NCBI GenBank assembly: GCA_040755755.1
Contig: JBFLZW010000010.1
Location: forward strand, 62,001 to 126,000
Source: a bacterium
Lineage (GTDB): Bacteria > SZUA-182 > DTGQ01
DNA: 64,000 nucleotides
Direction: 5' to 3'
Position numbers and translations under genes: made by a program. Below are positions 53,918 to 62,772 of this stretch, piece after piece. Numbering within the stretch: position 1 is the first letter of the stretch; the number at the start of each line of letters is the position of its first letter. The notes beneath the pieces are model-generated. The model was not told where the DNA came from. It did not search any database and saw nothing but the letters and a program-made list of their open reading frames with translations.

Positions 53918-55718
53918 TGGTGTTCACTTTCTCCTGTAATCCGTGCTCCTTACCGTCGATATCCATAAGATACTGGAAGCAGGTCGTGAAGTGGCATTGT
54001 TCGAAATTCTGTACGAACTGGAACAAGTTAGAGAGAGTTTTATTCAGGTTTGTGTAGTGTCTGAATTTCCCGTAGAGTGAGGCTTCTTTTACCACAGGCT
54101 GCTCCGGGTCAATTTCCCACGGATGCAAATAGAAGAGATAAGCATGGTCATTTTTGAGTATGTATCGAACACCCATTATAAATGCTGGAAAGGGTATCAG
54201 GCGGAAATATCCACCTCCTCCCCAGGGAAGAACGCAATCCGAGAAGGTAATATTACTGATAGGAAGCTCGTATAAATTTTCCGAAACCTTGTGAGCGATA
54301 CCTTTTTTCCAATTTCCGGCTAAAGCCAACCGCCCGTATCGAGCATTGACGCCGAATGAATTAAAACTTGAATCGTAAAGGTACCCGCACTCTTCAACCA
54401 TTTTCAGAATTTCATCACTGATAGAGAAGCTCGGAGCGCGGTAGCCAAGAACAGGAAAGCCAATGATATCTTCCAGGAGCATTTTACTCCTGGCAAGATC
54501 ATCTTCCATATTTTGGCTTGATTGCCGGGAACAGAGCATATGGTTATATCCATGAGATGCGACTTCATGTCCGCGGGAATGGATCTCCCGGACAAGGCCG
54601 GGGATTCGCTCGGCGAGCCACCCAAGTACAAAGAATGTGGCTTTTACTTTGGCCTCGTCAAAAAAATCCAATAAGCGATAGGTATTTTTCTCTACTCGCA
54701 GATCTTTATTCGGCCAGTCAGCAAAGGGGATAACCGGCTTAAAGTTTTCCACCTGGAACCAGTCTTCAACATCAATGGTCAATAAGAGAGAAGGTCTTTC
54801 AGGGGGTGAATTGGAGAAACCGATTTCATCTTTTCTCTCCGGGCAGTGGTTATATATGAGCGGTTCCTGATGGACTACTGTTTTCCCACCTGTTCCGAGC
54901 CGGCCAAGAACATTATGGAAGCCAAGGAGCAGGAGTAATCCGAGAAGGAAGACCACCATTCCTGAAAACTCATGGAGGAAACCCTGGGCAACTGCGGCAC
55001 CAAAGCGGCTGGCAAACCCGGCTGTCATACTGAGCCGAAACACATTAGCCATGATGGCAATGGGTATGGCTGAGAGAAACAATAGCCATTTCTTTATCCA
55101 GGAATGACTGGAAAAATACGCGAATGCCGAGCTCAGGGCCAGGAGTGAGACCAGTGAGCGAAGGCCGGAGCAGGCATCCACGACCTCCAGGGTCGTATTG
55201 GCCAGGTACAGAACATTTCCCTCCCGCACAATGGAAATCCCGATGGTTTTGATGAGGTTTTCAGCCATAGCCGAGGAGAATATCTGCAGGGGAAAGGCAA
55301 TCGCATTCCAGATGATGGCCGGGATCGGGACCATGAACAGGAGATAACCCAGGGGAAAAGCGATCTTGCGGGTAATTCCTTTTCCCAGGAGAAAGAACGA
55401 AAGGCCAAAGAGAGATATGATGACAGCCAGTCTCATGGTAAACAGCTCGGCACCGAGGTTGCTCACAATATGCACTGCCATCCCAAGAACGAGGAGCACT
55501 ATTCCCCAGTTGCCTGATTCCACAGAATACGAAGACAGCTCTTTTCTCTTATGCCATATCATCGAGACCGCAAGAAGAGGAATGAAAAAACCATGTGAAT
55601 AGTTAGGGTCTTCCATCCAATCCCTGCCGAGCTCAATAAGAGTAGTGCTAAAGAGCATAAAGAATGAAGACAGTAAAATAGTCATATAAAGGTAAGTTGA
55701 GGAGAGGAGTTTTTTCAT
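53817..55718 (-). CDS. xrtA: exosortase A fused to an XrtA-type polysaccharide deacetylase
   Basis: 633-aa bifunctional protein. Residues 1 to about 275 are exosortase/EpsH: eight or so membrane helices with the catalytic triad Cys183 (VVDACSGLRSL), Arg228 (NVFRLSM) and His249 (HEFSG). It cleaves PEP-CTERM signals. After a roughly 35-residue linker, about 310-600 is the XrtA-linked deacetylase: LTIDVEDWFQVENF, ATFFVLGWLAERIP, HEVASHGYNH, LGYRAPSFSIS and LPWGGGGYFRLIP. These are usually two genes. The frame is uninterrupted. It follows epsI by 24 bp and overlaps the FemAB gene. Confidence 0.93.
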   Translation of the reverse strand: MKKLLSSTYLYMTILLSSFFMLFSTTLIELGRDWMEDPNYSHGFFIPLLAVSMIWHKRKELSSYSVESGNWGIVLLVLGMAVHIVSNLGAELFTMRLAVIISLFGLSFFLLGKGITRKIAFPLGYLLFMVPIPAIIWNAIAFPLQIFSSAMAENLIKTIGISIVREGNVLYLANTTLEVVDACSGLRSLVSLLALSSAFAYFSSHSWIKKWLLFLSAIPIAIMANVFRLSMTAGFASRFGAAVAQGFLHEFSGMVVFLLGLLLLLGFHNVLGRLGTGGKTVVHQEPLIYNHCPERKDEIGFSNSPPERPSLLLTIDVEDWFQVENFKPVIPFADWPNKDLRVEKNTYRLLDFFDEAKVKATFFVLGWLAERIPGLVREIHSRGHEVASHGYNHMLCSRQSSQNMEDDLARSKMLLEDIIGFPVLGYRAPSFSISDEILKMVEECGYLYDSSFNSFGVNARYGRLALAGNWKKGIAHKVSENLYELPISNITFSDCVLPWGGGGYFRLIPFPAFIMGVRYILKNDHAYLFYLHPWEIDPEQPVVKEASLYGKFRHYTNLNKTLSNLFQFVQNFEQCHFTTCFQYLMDIDGKEHGLQEKVNTNGHSYTSLKSADDRPSENRFQKSDHNNQAVTAK

Positions 55719-55742
55719 TGGATAATCCGGACCCCTTATATC

Positions 55743-56399
55743 TCAGGAGGGTATATATGCCTGGAGCACAGGGATAAGTTGTTGAGTAAACTCTTTCAAA
55801 TAGTTGACAGTTTCTTCTTCACTGACTGCAACCGGGGCCAGGAGCCTGACCATGGCTTCATCCGTTCTGTGCCGGGTAATGGAGTCGGTAACCAGGTAAA
55901 TTTTCTGCATATATTCGGAGGTCATAAATCTTCCCCGGCCCTGGTACCAGTAAAACATGACCTGCCGATCATTTCCCCGCTCTAGGAGAACATTGTTGAC
56001 GGTGATATTTTGCCCCTGAAGATCAGGAGAGATAATCGTCGTTTTTCCGGTTCTGGCAAAATTCCAGCCGGCCCCGGGCATACAATTTTTGGGAGAATGA
56101 ATGATATCGCCTTTCCGCTGGCGTTGATAAAAGCCGATGTAAAGCTCAACCGGGGAGCCGTCAGGGGTACGATAATTGCACAGGATCGAATCATCGACAC
56201 CGAGCTTTTGGTAGATTTTCTGGTCAAAATGCTCTTCCTTGCCGGTCCACTCGCCTATTTGCCTGGGAAAGGTTGAAAAGGGCTTGCGAGAAGGAATATT
56301 TTCATCCCGACTCAGGTATTTGAGGCAGCCCATCGTTACCAGCATAATGGCAGCAGCTATAACAATCCGAAAAGGAGATATTTGCTTGACAGGAGACAT
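55743..56399 (-). CDS. epsI: exosortase-associated protein EpsI
   Basis: 218-aa membrane-anchored periplasmic protein. One N-terminal hydrophobic helix (IVIAAAIMLVTMGCLKYL) is followed by the EpsI/DUF3485 domain: FPRQIGEWTGKEE near residue 45, LYIGFYQRQRKGDIIHSPKN near 85, CMPGAGW near 107, and VMFYWYQGRGR near 145. It supports exosortase A function in EPS export or protein sorting. It is directly upstream of xrtA in the operon. A 212-bp gap separates it from the wzz gene and may hold a promoter. Confidence 0.9.
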   Translation of the reverse strand: MSPVKQISPFRIVIAAAIMLVTMGCLKYLSRDENIPSRKPFSTFPRQIGEWTGKEEHFDQKIYQKLGVDDSILCNYRTPDGSPVELYIGFYQRQRKGDIIHSPKNCMPGAGWNFARTGKTTIISPDLQGQNITVNNVLLERGNDRQVMFYWYQGRGRFMTSEYMQKIYLVTDSITRHRTDEAMVRLLAPVAVSEEETVNYLKEFTQQLIPVLQAYIPS

Positions 56400-56611
56400 G
56401 TATTTTTTTGTTTAATTACTTGCCGGAAATGTGATACTATTATACTATATTGGTGCCTAACGGTCGGATTTCAATGGCATAGCTTCGCCCCGTGAAGTCA
56501 AGGCTCTTTTCCATTCCGGTCGATAATCAGAAAACAAGACCCTGACTCGCAGAATAACGAAAATGATGTTGTCTGTCCTCTCCTTGAGGAGAGTATGAGA
56601 GGGTTACCGTA

Positions 56612-58231
56612 TCACTTCAGGAAAAATAAGGTAAAGGTAGAGGTAACCGCCAATTCTCTTACTATTATCAGCAATACCGAAATAACAAACATTCCGGCTG
56701 TTGATAAAAACAGTATATCCCCTTTTCTTTTTCTTTTTTTATCTTCCTCTGATATTATGAGAGGGATACCAGCCAGTACAGGGTAATCGAAATATGCCCT
56801 GGCTTCATCCAGGTTCTTTGGAGAACTATCAAAATGTTGGAGCAGATAAATTGTGGCGAGAGCACTCAGGAGACCAAGGGCCATGCTGATTACTATAAGT
56901 TGAGGTCTTTTCGGCTTGCTTGGAATCAACGGTAATTGAGCCAGGTCTATGATCTGGAAATTACTGCCTTTTTCCCGTAATTCAAGCTCCCGTGATATCC
57001 TTGCCTCTTCCAGTTTATTCAGGAGGGTCTTATAAATTCCAGCATTGACATCATAACCTCTTTGTAATTGAATCAACTCTTCTTCAAGTTTGGGTATATT
57101 TTGAACCCTCTGTTCGTATTCTTCTGTTTTTTCCTTATATTCCTGCACGCGTGCTGCCAATACATCGATCTTGATCTCGATATTACCCAAATCCTGTCTC
57201 ATTTGTTGATACATGGGATTCAACGCTTCAGTTGTTGAGTCTGCTCTCTTGTGTTCCTCAGATGCTTTCTTTTCTCCCCTGCTTTTGTTTTTATTTTTAT
57301 TCTTGGCCTCTTCAGCAATCTTTTGCTCGATTTTTTCTATCTGCGCTTTGGTGCTGATTACTTCCGGATACTTTTCAGTATATTTATTCAATAAATAACT
57401 GAGCTGAAGCTTTAATTGAGCCAATTGATTTTCTAAAGGCTGAGTGTCACTGCTGCTGGAGCTGAAAAACAGGATAAGAGGCTGTTCCGCAGCAAGCTGA
57501 TGTTCCAGGAGGGATTTCTGAAGCCGTGCTTCCTGGAGCTCTCTTTCCGTTTCGGTGAGTAAATTCCTGTACTCTTCCAGTTTTTTGAGGTTATCGCCTT
57601 CCTCGCCCGGTAATTGTCCTAAATTTTGTTCTTTAAATACCCGGATCGCAGTTTCTGATTCCTCAAGTTTTTTCTTGTAAGTGCTGAGTTGTGCTTCAAT
57701 AAAGGAGAAGGCATCTTGAGCATGACCTCTGGTTGCACCTAAATTCTCTTCAATGAAAAGATTACAGATAGTATTAACGACATTCTGGACTACTTTTGGA
57801 TTATCGCCTCCGTATGATATTCGATAGAGATTTTTACCGGTGATTTCTATGCTGGTAGATTCTCTCATCCTTTCAATCAGCATTTCAAGCTCAAGAGGTG
57901 TCTTGATCTTCAGGTCCAGATCAAGCTTTTTGATAACCTGAGTCAGTCTGCTTCTGCTCAAAATAAGTTGCCTGATGGTGGTTAATCTTTCAGCGGGAGT
58001 CTGCGTTACAGCCAGGCCTTGAATGAGAGGATTAATGATTTTGTCTTTCTCGACGAGTATAGTTGCAGAAGCTGTATACACTTTTGGGGCCATATAACTA
58101 TAGACAATGCCTATTATGGTAATGAGTGCAAAGATAGCTAAGAATAGATATCTCCTGCGGGTTACCATATCGAGAAATGAAACTATCGTATATCTACTTT
58201 CTACTTTCTTTGTATTTGGCATTGACCTCAA
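56612..58231 (-). CDS. polysaccharide chain-length determinant (Wzz/GNVR, XrtA-locus type)
   Basis: About 539-aa inner-membrane protein controlling polymer length. Wzz domain with membrane helix FLAIFALITIIGIVYSYMA near residue 30; long coiled-coil middle (about 190-400) rich in Glu/Lys; GNVR-type segment IPKLEEELIQLQRGYDVNAG near 400; second membrane helix near 460 and a third at the C-terminus. No tyrosine-kinase domain is fused and no kinase gene follows, unlike many XrtA loci. The start may be TTG 58231 (GGAG 8 nt upstream) or ATG 58222. Confidence 0.9.
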   Translation of the reverse strand: MRSMPNTKKVESRYTIVSFLDMVTRRRYLFLAIFALITIIGIVYSYMAPKVYTASATILVEKDKIINPLIQGLAVTQTPAERLTTIRQLILSRSRLTQVIKKLDLDLKIKTPLELEMLIERMRESTSIEITGKNLYRISYGGDNPKVVQNVVNTICNLFIEENLGATRGHAQDAFSFIEAQLSTYKKKLEESETAIRVFKEQNLGQLPGEEGDNLKKLEEYRNLLTETERELQEARLQKSLLEHQLAAEQPLILFFSSSSSDTQPLENQLAQLKLQLSYLLNKYTEKYPEVISTKAQIEKIEQKIAEEAKNKNKNKSRGEKKASEEHKRADSTTEALNPMYQQMRQDLGNIEIKIDVLAARVQEYKEKTEEYEQRVQNIPKLEEELIQLQRGYDVNAGIYKTLLNKLEEARISRELELREKGSNFQIIDLAQLPLIPSKPKRPQLIVISMALGLLSALATIYLLQHFDSSPKNLDEARAYFDYPVLAGIPLIISEEDKKRKRKGDILFLSTAGMFVISVLLIIVRELAVTSTFTLFFLK

Positions 58232-58258
58232 GATGTTCTCTCCTCACACAAAGCGATG

Positions 58259-59716
58259 CTAAAATACGAATTTTAAGCCAAGACTGGATTTATGATTACT
58301 GTACTCATCAGTCGGAATATCCTTCTGCGGCAGCAGATCATATGCGGACTTTTTTTCCAGGTATTGGTAGCCAAGCTCAAAAAAGGCATTCGTGCTCATC
58401 TTGTACGATAACCTGCATTTTCCATCATAAAGCTTCTGCCGACGATTTTCCGGCTCATAGTTGGATTCAGTATAATTACCGTTCAGATATACGATTAGCG
58501 GTTTCAGTATCTCCCATCTCAAGGCCGCTCCTCCCCCGGAGGATGTATCTTGCCTGGTATCTAAATGATAGGTATAGTTAGACTTTGTCCAGGCACCATT
58601 GAGGGAAAGTAAGATAGATCTGGATATTTTCCAGTCCAGATTGGCGGTTCCATGGTAGGATTTGTCTGACCGCTCTTCCGAGTAAGAGTTGTCTGACGTC
58701 TCTTCCGGGCCATAATCCAGGAAATTGTAAGTTGCACCATATCGAATAATAACTTTTTGATTAAAAAGATCATGCTGGATATTGCCCGAAACCTTGTGAG
58801 AGATATAAAAATCGTTGTTTATCTCGTGGGTTGGCAAATAGGAAGAAGACCTGGTATATCCGGCAGTGATGAGGGTCCTTTTTATCAGGGAAATGTCTAT
58901 TTGTGAGTCAATAACTTCATAGTCATCTTTTTTGTCCATCTCATCTTTTTTCCAAACATGCCCTATTCTTCCCCTCACCCTCACTTTTGATTTCACAAGG
59001 TCAAGAGCCAGGCCACCGCTGGCTCCCTGTTCCGAATAAGAAAGCGTGTCCTCAGAAAAATCCGTATGGGAATACCAGTATCCCCCGATGATCGAAACGT
59101 TTTTGCTCAGCCTGCATTGAAGATCAGCATTTTCCTCTTGATATTCACTGTTCTCAAGGTCTTCTTCTTCGTCTTCACGCTCATTCCTGTATTTTCTTTC
59201 TGAGTAGGTATGAGCCAGAAGGATATTCCATCGTTTCCCGATTTCCTTTTCCAGATAGGGAGTAACTGAAAAGCAGTTAAGCCTGGCAGTATTGTCCGCC
59301 AATAATTCTTCCCTTTCGTCTACCTTGATAAAATCGTAGGTATCATTGCCTTTCATACCTATTTTCAATTTTGATCCCGGAGTTATCCCTGTATCCCAGG
59401 AACCGGTGTGATGATATTGATTTTCCTGGTGATAGGTATCATGGTATGTTAAATTCGCGCCATAACGAAGGTTGAGGTAAAAATTGCTTTCTGCCTTGTC
59501 AAAAGATACGGATGGAACAATATGGGTAAGACGATCACTTTGTTTATCCCGGTCAGTCAGGTAAACGTTATCATCATAGATTTCTTCTACCAGGACATTG
59601 GTCAGCAATTCAGCTCCCCTGATCCTCGCAGCCTCTCCCGGCTGGACCGTCAGGAAAGAAGACAATACAACAAAGAAATAAAGCAGAAGATGTAATCCTG
59701 TATTTTTCTTCATCAT
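58259..59716 (-). CDS. outer-membrane beta-barrel protein of the XrtA locus
   Basis: 485-aa exported protein. Signal peptide with cleavage after GEAA; then about 450 residues of alternating hydrophobic beta-strands ending in GLKFVF with a terminal Phe, the outer-membrane insertion signal. The pattern EEIYDDNVYLTDRDK near residue 45 and repeated aromatic strand ends match the barrel family found beside exosortase A. It probably helps polymer exit across the outer membrane. It lies between the export protein and wzz. Confidence 0.87.
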   Translation of the reverse strand: MMKKNTGLHLLLYFFVVLSSFLTVQPGEAARIRGAELLTNVLVEEIYDDNVYLTDRDKQSDRLTHIVPSVSFDKAESNFYLNLRYGANLTYHDTYHQENQYHHTGSWDTGITPGSKLKIGMKGNDTYDFIKVDEREELLADNTARLNCFSVTPYLEKEIGKRWNILLAHTYSERKYRNEREDEEEDLENSEYQEENADLQCRLSKNVSIIGGYWYSHTDFSEDTLSYSEQGASGGLALDLVKSKVRVRGRIGHVWKKDEMDKKDDYEVIDSQIDISLIKRTLITAGYTRSSSYLPTHEINNDFYISHKVSGNIQHDLFNQKVIIRYGATYNFLDYGPEETSDNSYSEERSDKSYHGTANLDWKISRSILLSLNGAWTKSNYTYHLDTRQDTSSGGGAALRWEILKPLIVYLNGNYTESNYEPENRRQKLYDGKCRLSYKMSTNAFFELGYQYLEKKSAYDLLPQKDIPTDEYSNHKSSLGLKFVF

Positions 59717-59751
59717 TATTCTCTCTTACGACAGCTTTCATTTCAAGAGGG

Positions 59752-60738
59752 TTATAAGATACCTGCCGGCACATGGACTGTATCGCCCGGCTCCAATTTT
59801 ATGTTTTTTTCCAACTTCCCTTTTTTCATGATATCTTTCAATTTCACCTTGATAACGGCTGCCTTGCCCTCTTTACTATTCCCCTGGAGTGTTTTCCTGA
59901 CGATTCTCGTATCATTTAAATCTGCATCCTCGGTAGGACCGCCAGTCATTAACACTGCATCAAGAACCGTAATGCCATTTTTATAAGTTATCGTTCCAGG
60001 GGCTTTTACTTCACCGATTATCGTGATTCGCTTGGGAAAATTGTCCGGTATATAGATCACATCATCCGGGAGAAGGTCAACATTCTGGTTTATGTCACCT
60101 TCTTCAACCAGCTTTTCAAAATCTACCGGCAACCGCTTGTTGTTCCGCAAGATGTAAGCCTTCTTAAGGTCAGCGTTTTGGGCTAAAGTCAAACCACCAC
60201 TCATTGCCAGGAATTGCAATAAATTCGTCTTTCTTTTTAAGACAATCACGCCGGGAGAGCTTGCAGCACCTATCACATAGATCTTATAACTGTTGATACC
60301 TTTCACAACGACCGATACTTCAGGATTACTGATGAATGAAGCAAGTTTTTCGGTAATTATTTTCCGCAAATCCTCGGTAGTTAAACCGATTATTCTGAGA
60401 TCGTTCACCAAAGGGAAAGATATTTTCCCGTCTGGCCTGACTATAACCTCCTGGTTGAGATGTTCGTTCCCCCAAACAGAAATCTGGAGGACATCTTCGG
60501 CTCCAATTTTGTAATCATCGTCATGGTCATTAGAGTCTATCCGAAAAGTGGGGACGGCTCCAATGCTGATGCTGCCGCAACCACTCACTCCCTCTCCCCT
60601 GGGGGGAGAGGGTTGGGGTGAGGGGGACTTTTCGGATAGGCCCTTAGTCGCCACAGCATGGAGATGACTAAAATATCCTGAAAACAATAATAAGGTGGAG
60701 AACAGTAAGGCTATGACATATTTTGACTTGCCTGGCAT
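59752..60738 (-). CDS. Wza-type polysaccharide export protein with a REP-derived insert
   Basis: 328-aa outer-membrane export protein. Signal peptide MPGKSKYVIALLFSTLLLFSG-like; poly_export domain DDYKIGAEDVLQISVWGNE near residue 75; two SLBB domains (KIYVIGAASSPGVI near 155, ITIIGEVKAPGTITYKNG near 240); end EPGDTVHVPAGIL. Between signal peptide and mature domain lies a Pro-rich stretch (KSPSPQPSPPRGEGVSG), encoded by a REP-like element inserted in frame. A Cys follows (VSGCG), but the usual lipobox right after the signal helix is missing. First gene of the export block. Confidence 0.92.
   Translation of the reverse strand: MPGKSKYVIALLFSTLLLFSGYFSHLHAVATKGLSEKSPSPQPSPPRGEGVSGCGSISIGAVPTFRIDSNDHDDDYKIGAEDVLQISVWGNEHLNQEVIVRPDGKISFPLVNDLRIIGLTTEDLRKIITEKLASFISNPEVSVVVKGINSYKIYVIGAASSPGVIVLKRKTNLLQFLAMSGGLTLAQNADLKKAYILRNNKRLPVDFEKLVEEGDINQNVDLLPDDVIYIPDNFPKRITIIGEVKAPGTITYKNGITVLDAVLMTGGPTEDADLNDTRIVRKTLQGNSKEGKAAVIKVKLKDIMKKGKLEKNIKLEPGDTVHVPAGIL
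60584..60627. repeat. REP-like palindrome inside the export-protein gene
   Basis: CTCCCTCTCCCCTGGGGGGA and its continuation form the same palindrome type as at 5636-5672 and 9824-10069. Translated on the minus strand it gives the PSPQPSPPRGEG peptide, in frame. Confidence 0.85.
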
Positions 60739-60990
60739 CGATTTCCTTCCTTATCTATCTTTCTATCACGCTATGAGGAATAGACTCTGCGATTCGCTGA
60801 TATTTTTCTCTTCGACATAAGTGAAAGCTTCCTTCGGAGAAGCAGGAAGGGGACCCCTGTCACCCGATGCGATCCGATGGCAGAGGGTAGCGAATTGCGT
60901 GATCTGGCCAGAATGATCCTTGCATAGTATAATGAGAGGGGGAGAGACGCTAACCGGAAGAAAAGTCAAATTTACCAAGAGGGATAACCT
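60739..60990. other. divergent promoter region between the EPS operon and the Fe-S gene
   Basis: About 250 bp. It should carry promoters for both directions. Short hairpins are visible (AGGGGACCCCT near 60847-60857; GCTTCCTTCGGAGAAGC near 60827-60843). No sigma-54 element, riboswitch or gene is recognised. Confidence 0.5.
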
Positions 60991-61827
60991 ATGAAATGGA
61001 CAAGTCAGGCCGAAGAGGCTGTATCAAAGATACCCTTCTTTATTCGAAAACGGGTGAGAAAGCGAGTCGAAGAGGAGGCGCTTCGCTCCGGGGCCCAGGA
61101 GGTCAACCTCTGTCATGTTCAGACATGCCAGAAAAGGTTTATTGATAGCATGGAGCAGGAAGTCAGGGGATATCGAATTGAGACATGTTTTGGTTCAGCA
61201 GGATGCCCTAACCAGGCAGTACCAGGCTCAGGTTTAGTCCAAAGCCTGGAAGCCTGCCTTTCCGCCAGAAATCTGAGGGATTTTCTGAAAAACCACGTTA
61301 CAGGGCCGTTAAAGATGCACCATGACTTTGTAGTTTCGGTCTCCGATTGCCCGAATGCCTGCTCACGCCCTCAAATCGTAGATATCGGGCTCATCGGTGC
61401 CAGCAGGGTAAAAATTTCTGACAAGCCGTGCAGTCAGTGCGGCGCTTGCGGTAATGTCTGTAAGGAACAGGCTGTCTCGCTTTCACCGGGCATGGATGCC
61501 CCGCTCATTGATCCAAACCGCTGCCTTTCCTGCGGCCAGTGTCTCAAAGTCTGCCCTGCGGGAACCCTCCAGCAGGCAGACACCGGCTATCGCATCCTGA
61601 TAGGAGGAAAGCTTGGCCGACATCCTCGACTGGGAACAGAGCTCCCCGGCATTTACTCAAGGGAAGAAGTGCTGAAAATCGTGAACCAGTGCCTTGATTT
61701 TTACCTGCTGCATAATAAGGAAGGAGAACGCCTTGGCGAGACAATCAAGAGGGCAGAAGATATGGATTTTTTCCCCAGGCTGATCGGAGAGAAACAACCA
61801 GCAGTATTGGCCAGCGGATTCAGGTAA
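60991..61827 (+). CDS. small siroheme/Fe-S reductase-like protein with ferredoxin domain
   Basis: 278-aa cytoplasmic redox protein. The start WTSQAEEAVSKIPFFIRKRV resembles the short PCP_red-type domain. Next comes a nitrite/sulfite-reductase-like Fe-S region: TCFGSAGCPN near residue 75 and SDCPNACSRPQ near 118, the C-x5-C...C-x3-C pattern. A two-cluster ferredoxin domain follows (CSQCGACGNVCK near 150, CLSCGQCLKVCPAG near 178). The catalytic alpha/beta partner of true sulfite reductases is absent. Probably a small sulfite/nitrite reductase relative or electron carrier. GAGGGATAA precedes the ATG. Confidence 0.78.
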   Translation: MKWTSQAEEAVSKIPFFIRKRVRKRVEEEALRSGAQEVNLCHVQTCQKRFIDSMEQEVRGYRIETCFGSAGCPNQAVPGSGLVQSLEACLSARNLRDFLKNHVTGPLKMHHDFVVSVSDCPNACSRPQIVDIGLIGASRVKISDKPCSQCGACGNVCKEQAVSLSPGMDAPLIDPNRCLSCGQCLKVCPAGTLQQADTGYRILIGGKLGRHPRLGTELPGIYSREEVLKIVNQCLDFYLLHNKEGERLGETIKRAEDMDFFPRLIGEKQPAVLASGFR

Positions 61828-61842
61828 AGGAAAGGAACAAAG

Positions 61843-62465
61843 ATGTTTCTGAGCATAATACCCTTTATAATCGCCTCTCTTCTGTCAGGGGCGCACTTTA
61901 TGAGAGCCGGAAGTTTCAACCATGCTCTTGCTGGAGCAGCGATGCAGGCGCTGCACAGCAATGGGCATGAGGTCGTCTTTCACGATCTCTACCAGGAGCG
62001 ATTTGATCCTGTTCTCCCGGCTGAAGAGATTCCCCGGGGGGCTGCGCTCGACCCGGTCGTCAAAGCGCATTGCGATGAAATCACTGCGGCTGACGGGATT
62101 ATTATCATCCATCCCAACTGGTGGGGACAGCCACCGGCGATTCTCAAAGGCTGGGCTGACCGGATATTTCGCCCGCAAAGGTGGCCTGTGAATTCCCTGA
62201 GGGCGGTGGCGGCGAGGGAATTGCGGTTGGTCTGTTGAAAGCGGAAACAGCGATTATCTTCAACACCTCGAATACGCCGGAGGAGAAGGAACGCGAAGTG
62301 TTCACCGATCCCCTTGAAGCTCTTTGGAAAAACTGTATCTTTGGCCTGTGCGGAGTTAAGAATGTTCATCGGCGAATGTTCGGAGTCGTGGTCACAAGCT
62401 CAATCGAGCAGCGGAAGAGCTGGCTGAAGGAGGCTCAGGAGCTTGTCAGAGGCTGTTTCCCCTGA
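61843..62465 (+). pseudogene. NAD(P)H oxidoreductase (flavodoxin-2 family), frameshifted
   Basis: The first part (61843-about 62175) encodes RAGSFNHALAGAAMQAL and IIIIHPNWWGQPPAILKGWADRIF, a quinone-reductase-like flavodoxin fold. The correct continuation (VACEFPEGGGGEGIAVGLL, FNTSNTPEEKER, FGLCGVKNVHRRMFG) is in another frame to 62465. One missing base near 62175 (CCG-GCAAAG) would explain it. The first 18 residues look unlike the family, so the N-terminus may be damaged too. GGAAAGGAAC precedes the ATG. Either a pseudogene or a sequence error. Confidence 0.75.
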
Positions 62466-62528
62466 TTTTTCCATTTGCGGATTTACGCGCTGTATACTTA
62501 TCCTGCTGCCTATTATGGTGAATATCCA

Positions 62529-62569
62529 CCAGCCGGAAAGCCCCCGCCACAGGGGGGCTTTCCGGCTGG
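62529..62569. terminator. strong hairpin between convergent genes
   Basis: 17-bp perfect arms CCAGCCGGAAAGCCCCC and GGGGGCTTTCCGGCTGG around a 7-nt loop. A T5 run follows on the plus strand about 8 nt later. Likely a bidirectional terminator. Confidence 0.7.
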
Positions 62570-62601
62570 CGGCTGCGCCTTTTTCCTCTGAGGAAAAGCC
62601 C

Positions 62602-62769
62602 TTATGTTTCCCTTTCAGGATTTTCCTTCAAATGTTTACCGATGATCTTGCTCAGTTTCCTTGCCGTTTCCGCCGCTTCTCTGATATCGATTGCGGGACC
62701 AAACCCCGGAAGCCTTTTCCGGGAAATCTCTTTCAGTTCTTTAAGCTTTTCGTTACTGATATCTATCAT
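62602..62769 (-). CDS. 55-aa small protein of unknown function
   Basis: Short charged helical protein (MIDISNEKLKELKEISRKRL...). ATG 62769 is 3 nt after the stop of the DUF362-like gene. The ribosome-binding sequence GGAGGT lies inside the end of that gene, so translation is probably coupled. No signal peptide or known motif. Below usual annotation length but well supported by spacing. Confidence 0.6.
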   Translation of the reverse strand: MIDISNEKLKELKEISRKRLPGFGPAIDIREAAETARKLSKIIGKHLKENPERET

Positions 62770-62772
62770 GGT

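Noticed and set aside
60766-60978. 70-codon minus-strand frame in the divergent promoter region
   Set aside because: No ribosome-binding site or motif, and it would occupy the expected promoter of the EPS operon.
60739-60990. Possible riboswitch before the Fe-S gene
   Set aside because: Hairpins are present, but no match to the c-di-GMP, cobalamin or SAM riboswitch cores I know could be made.
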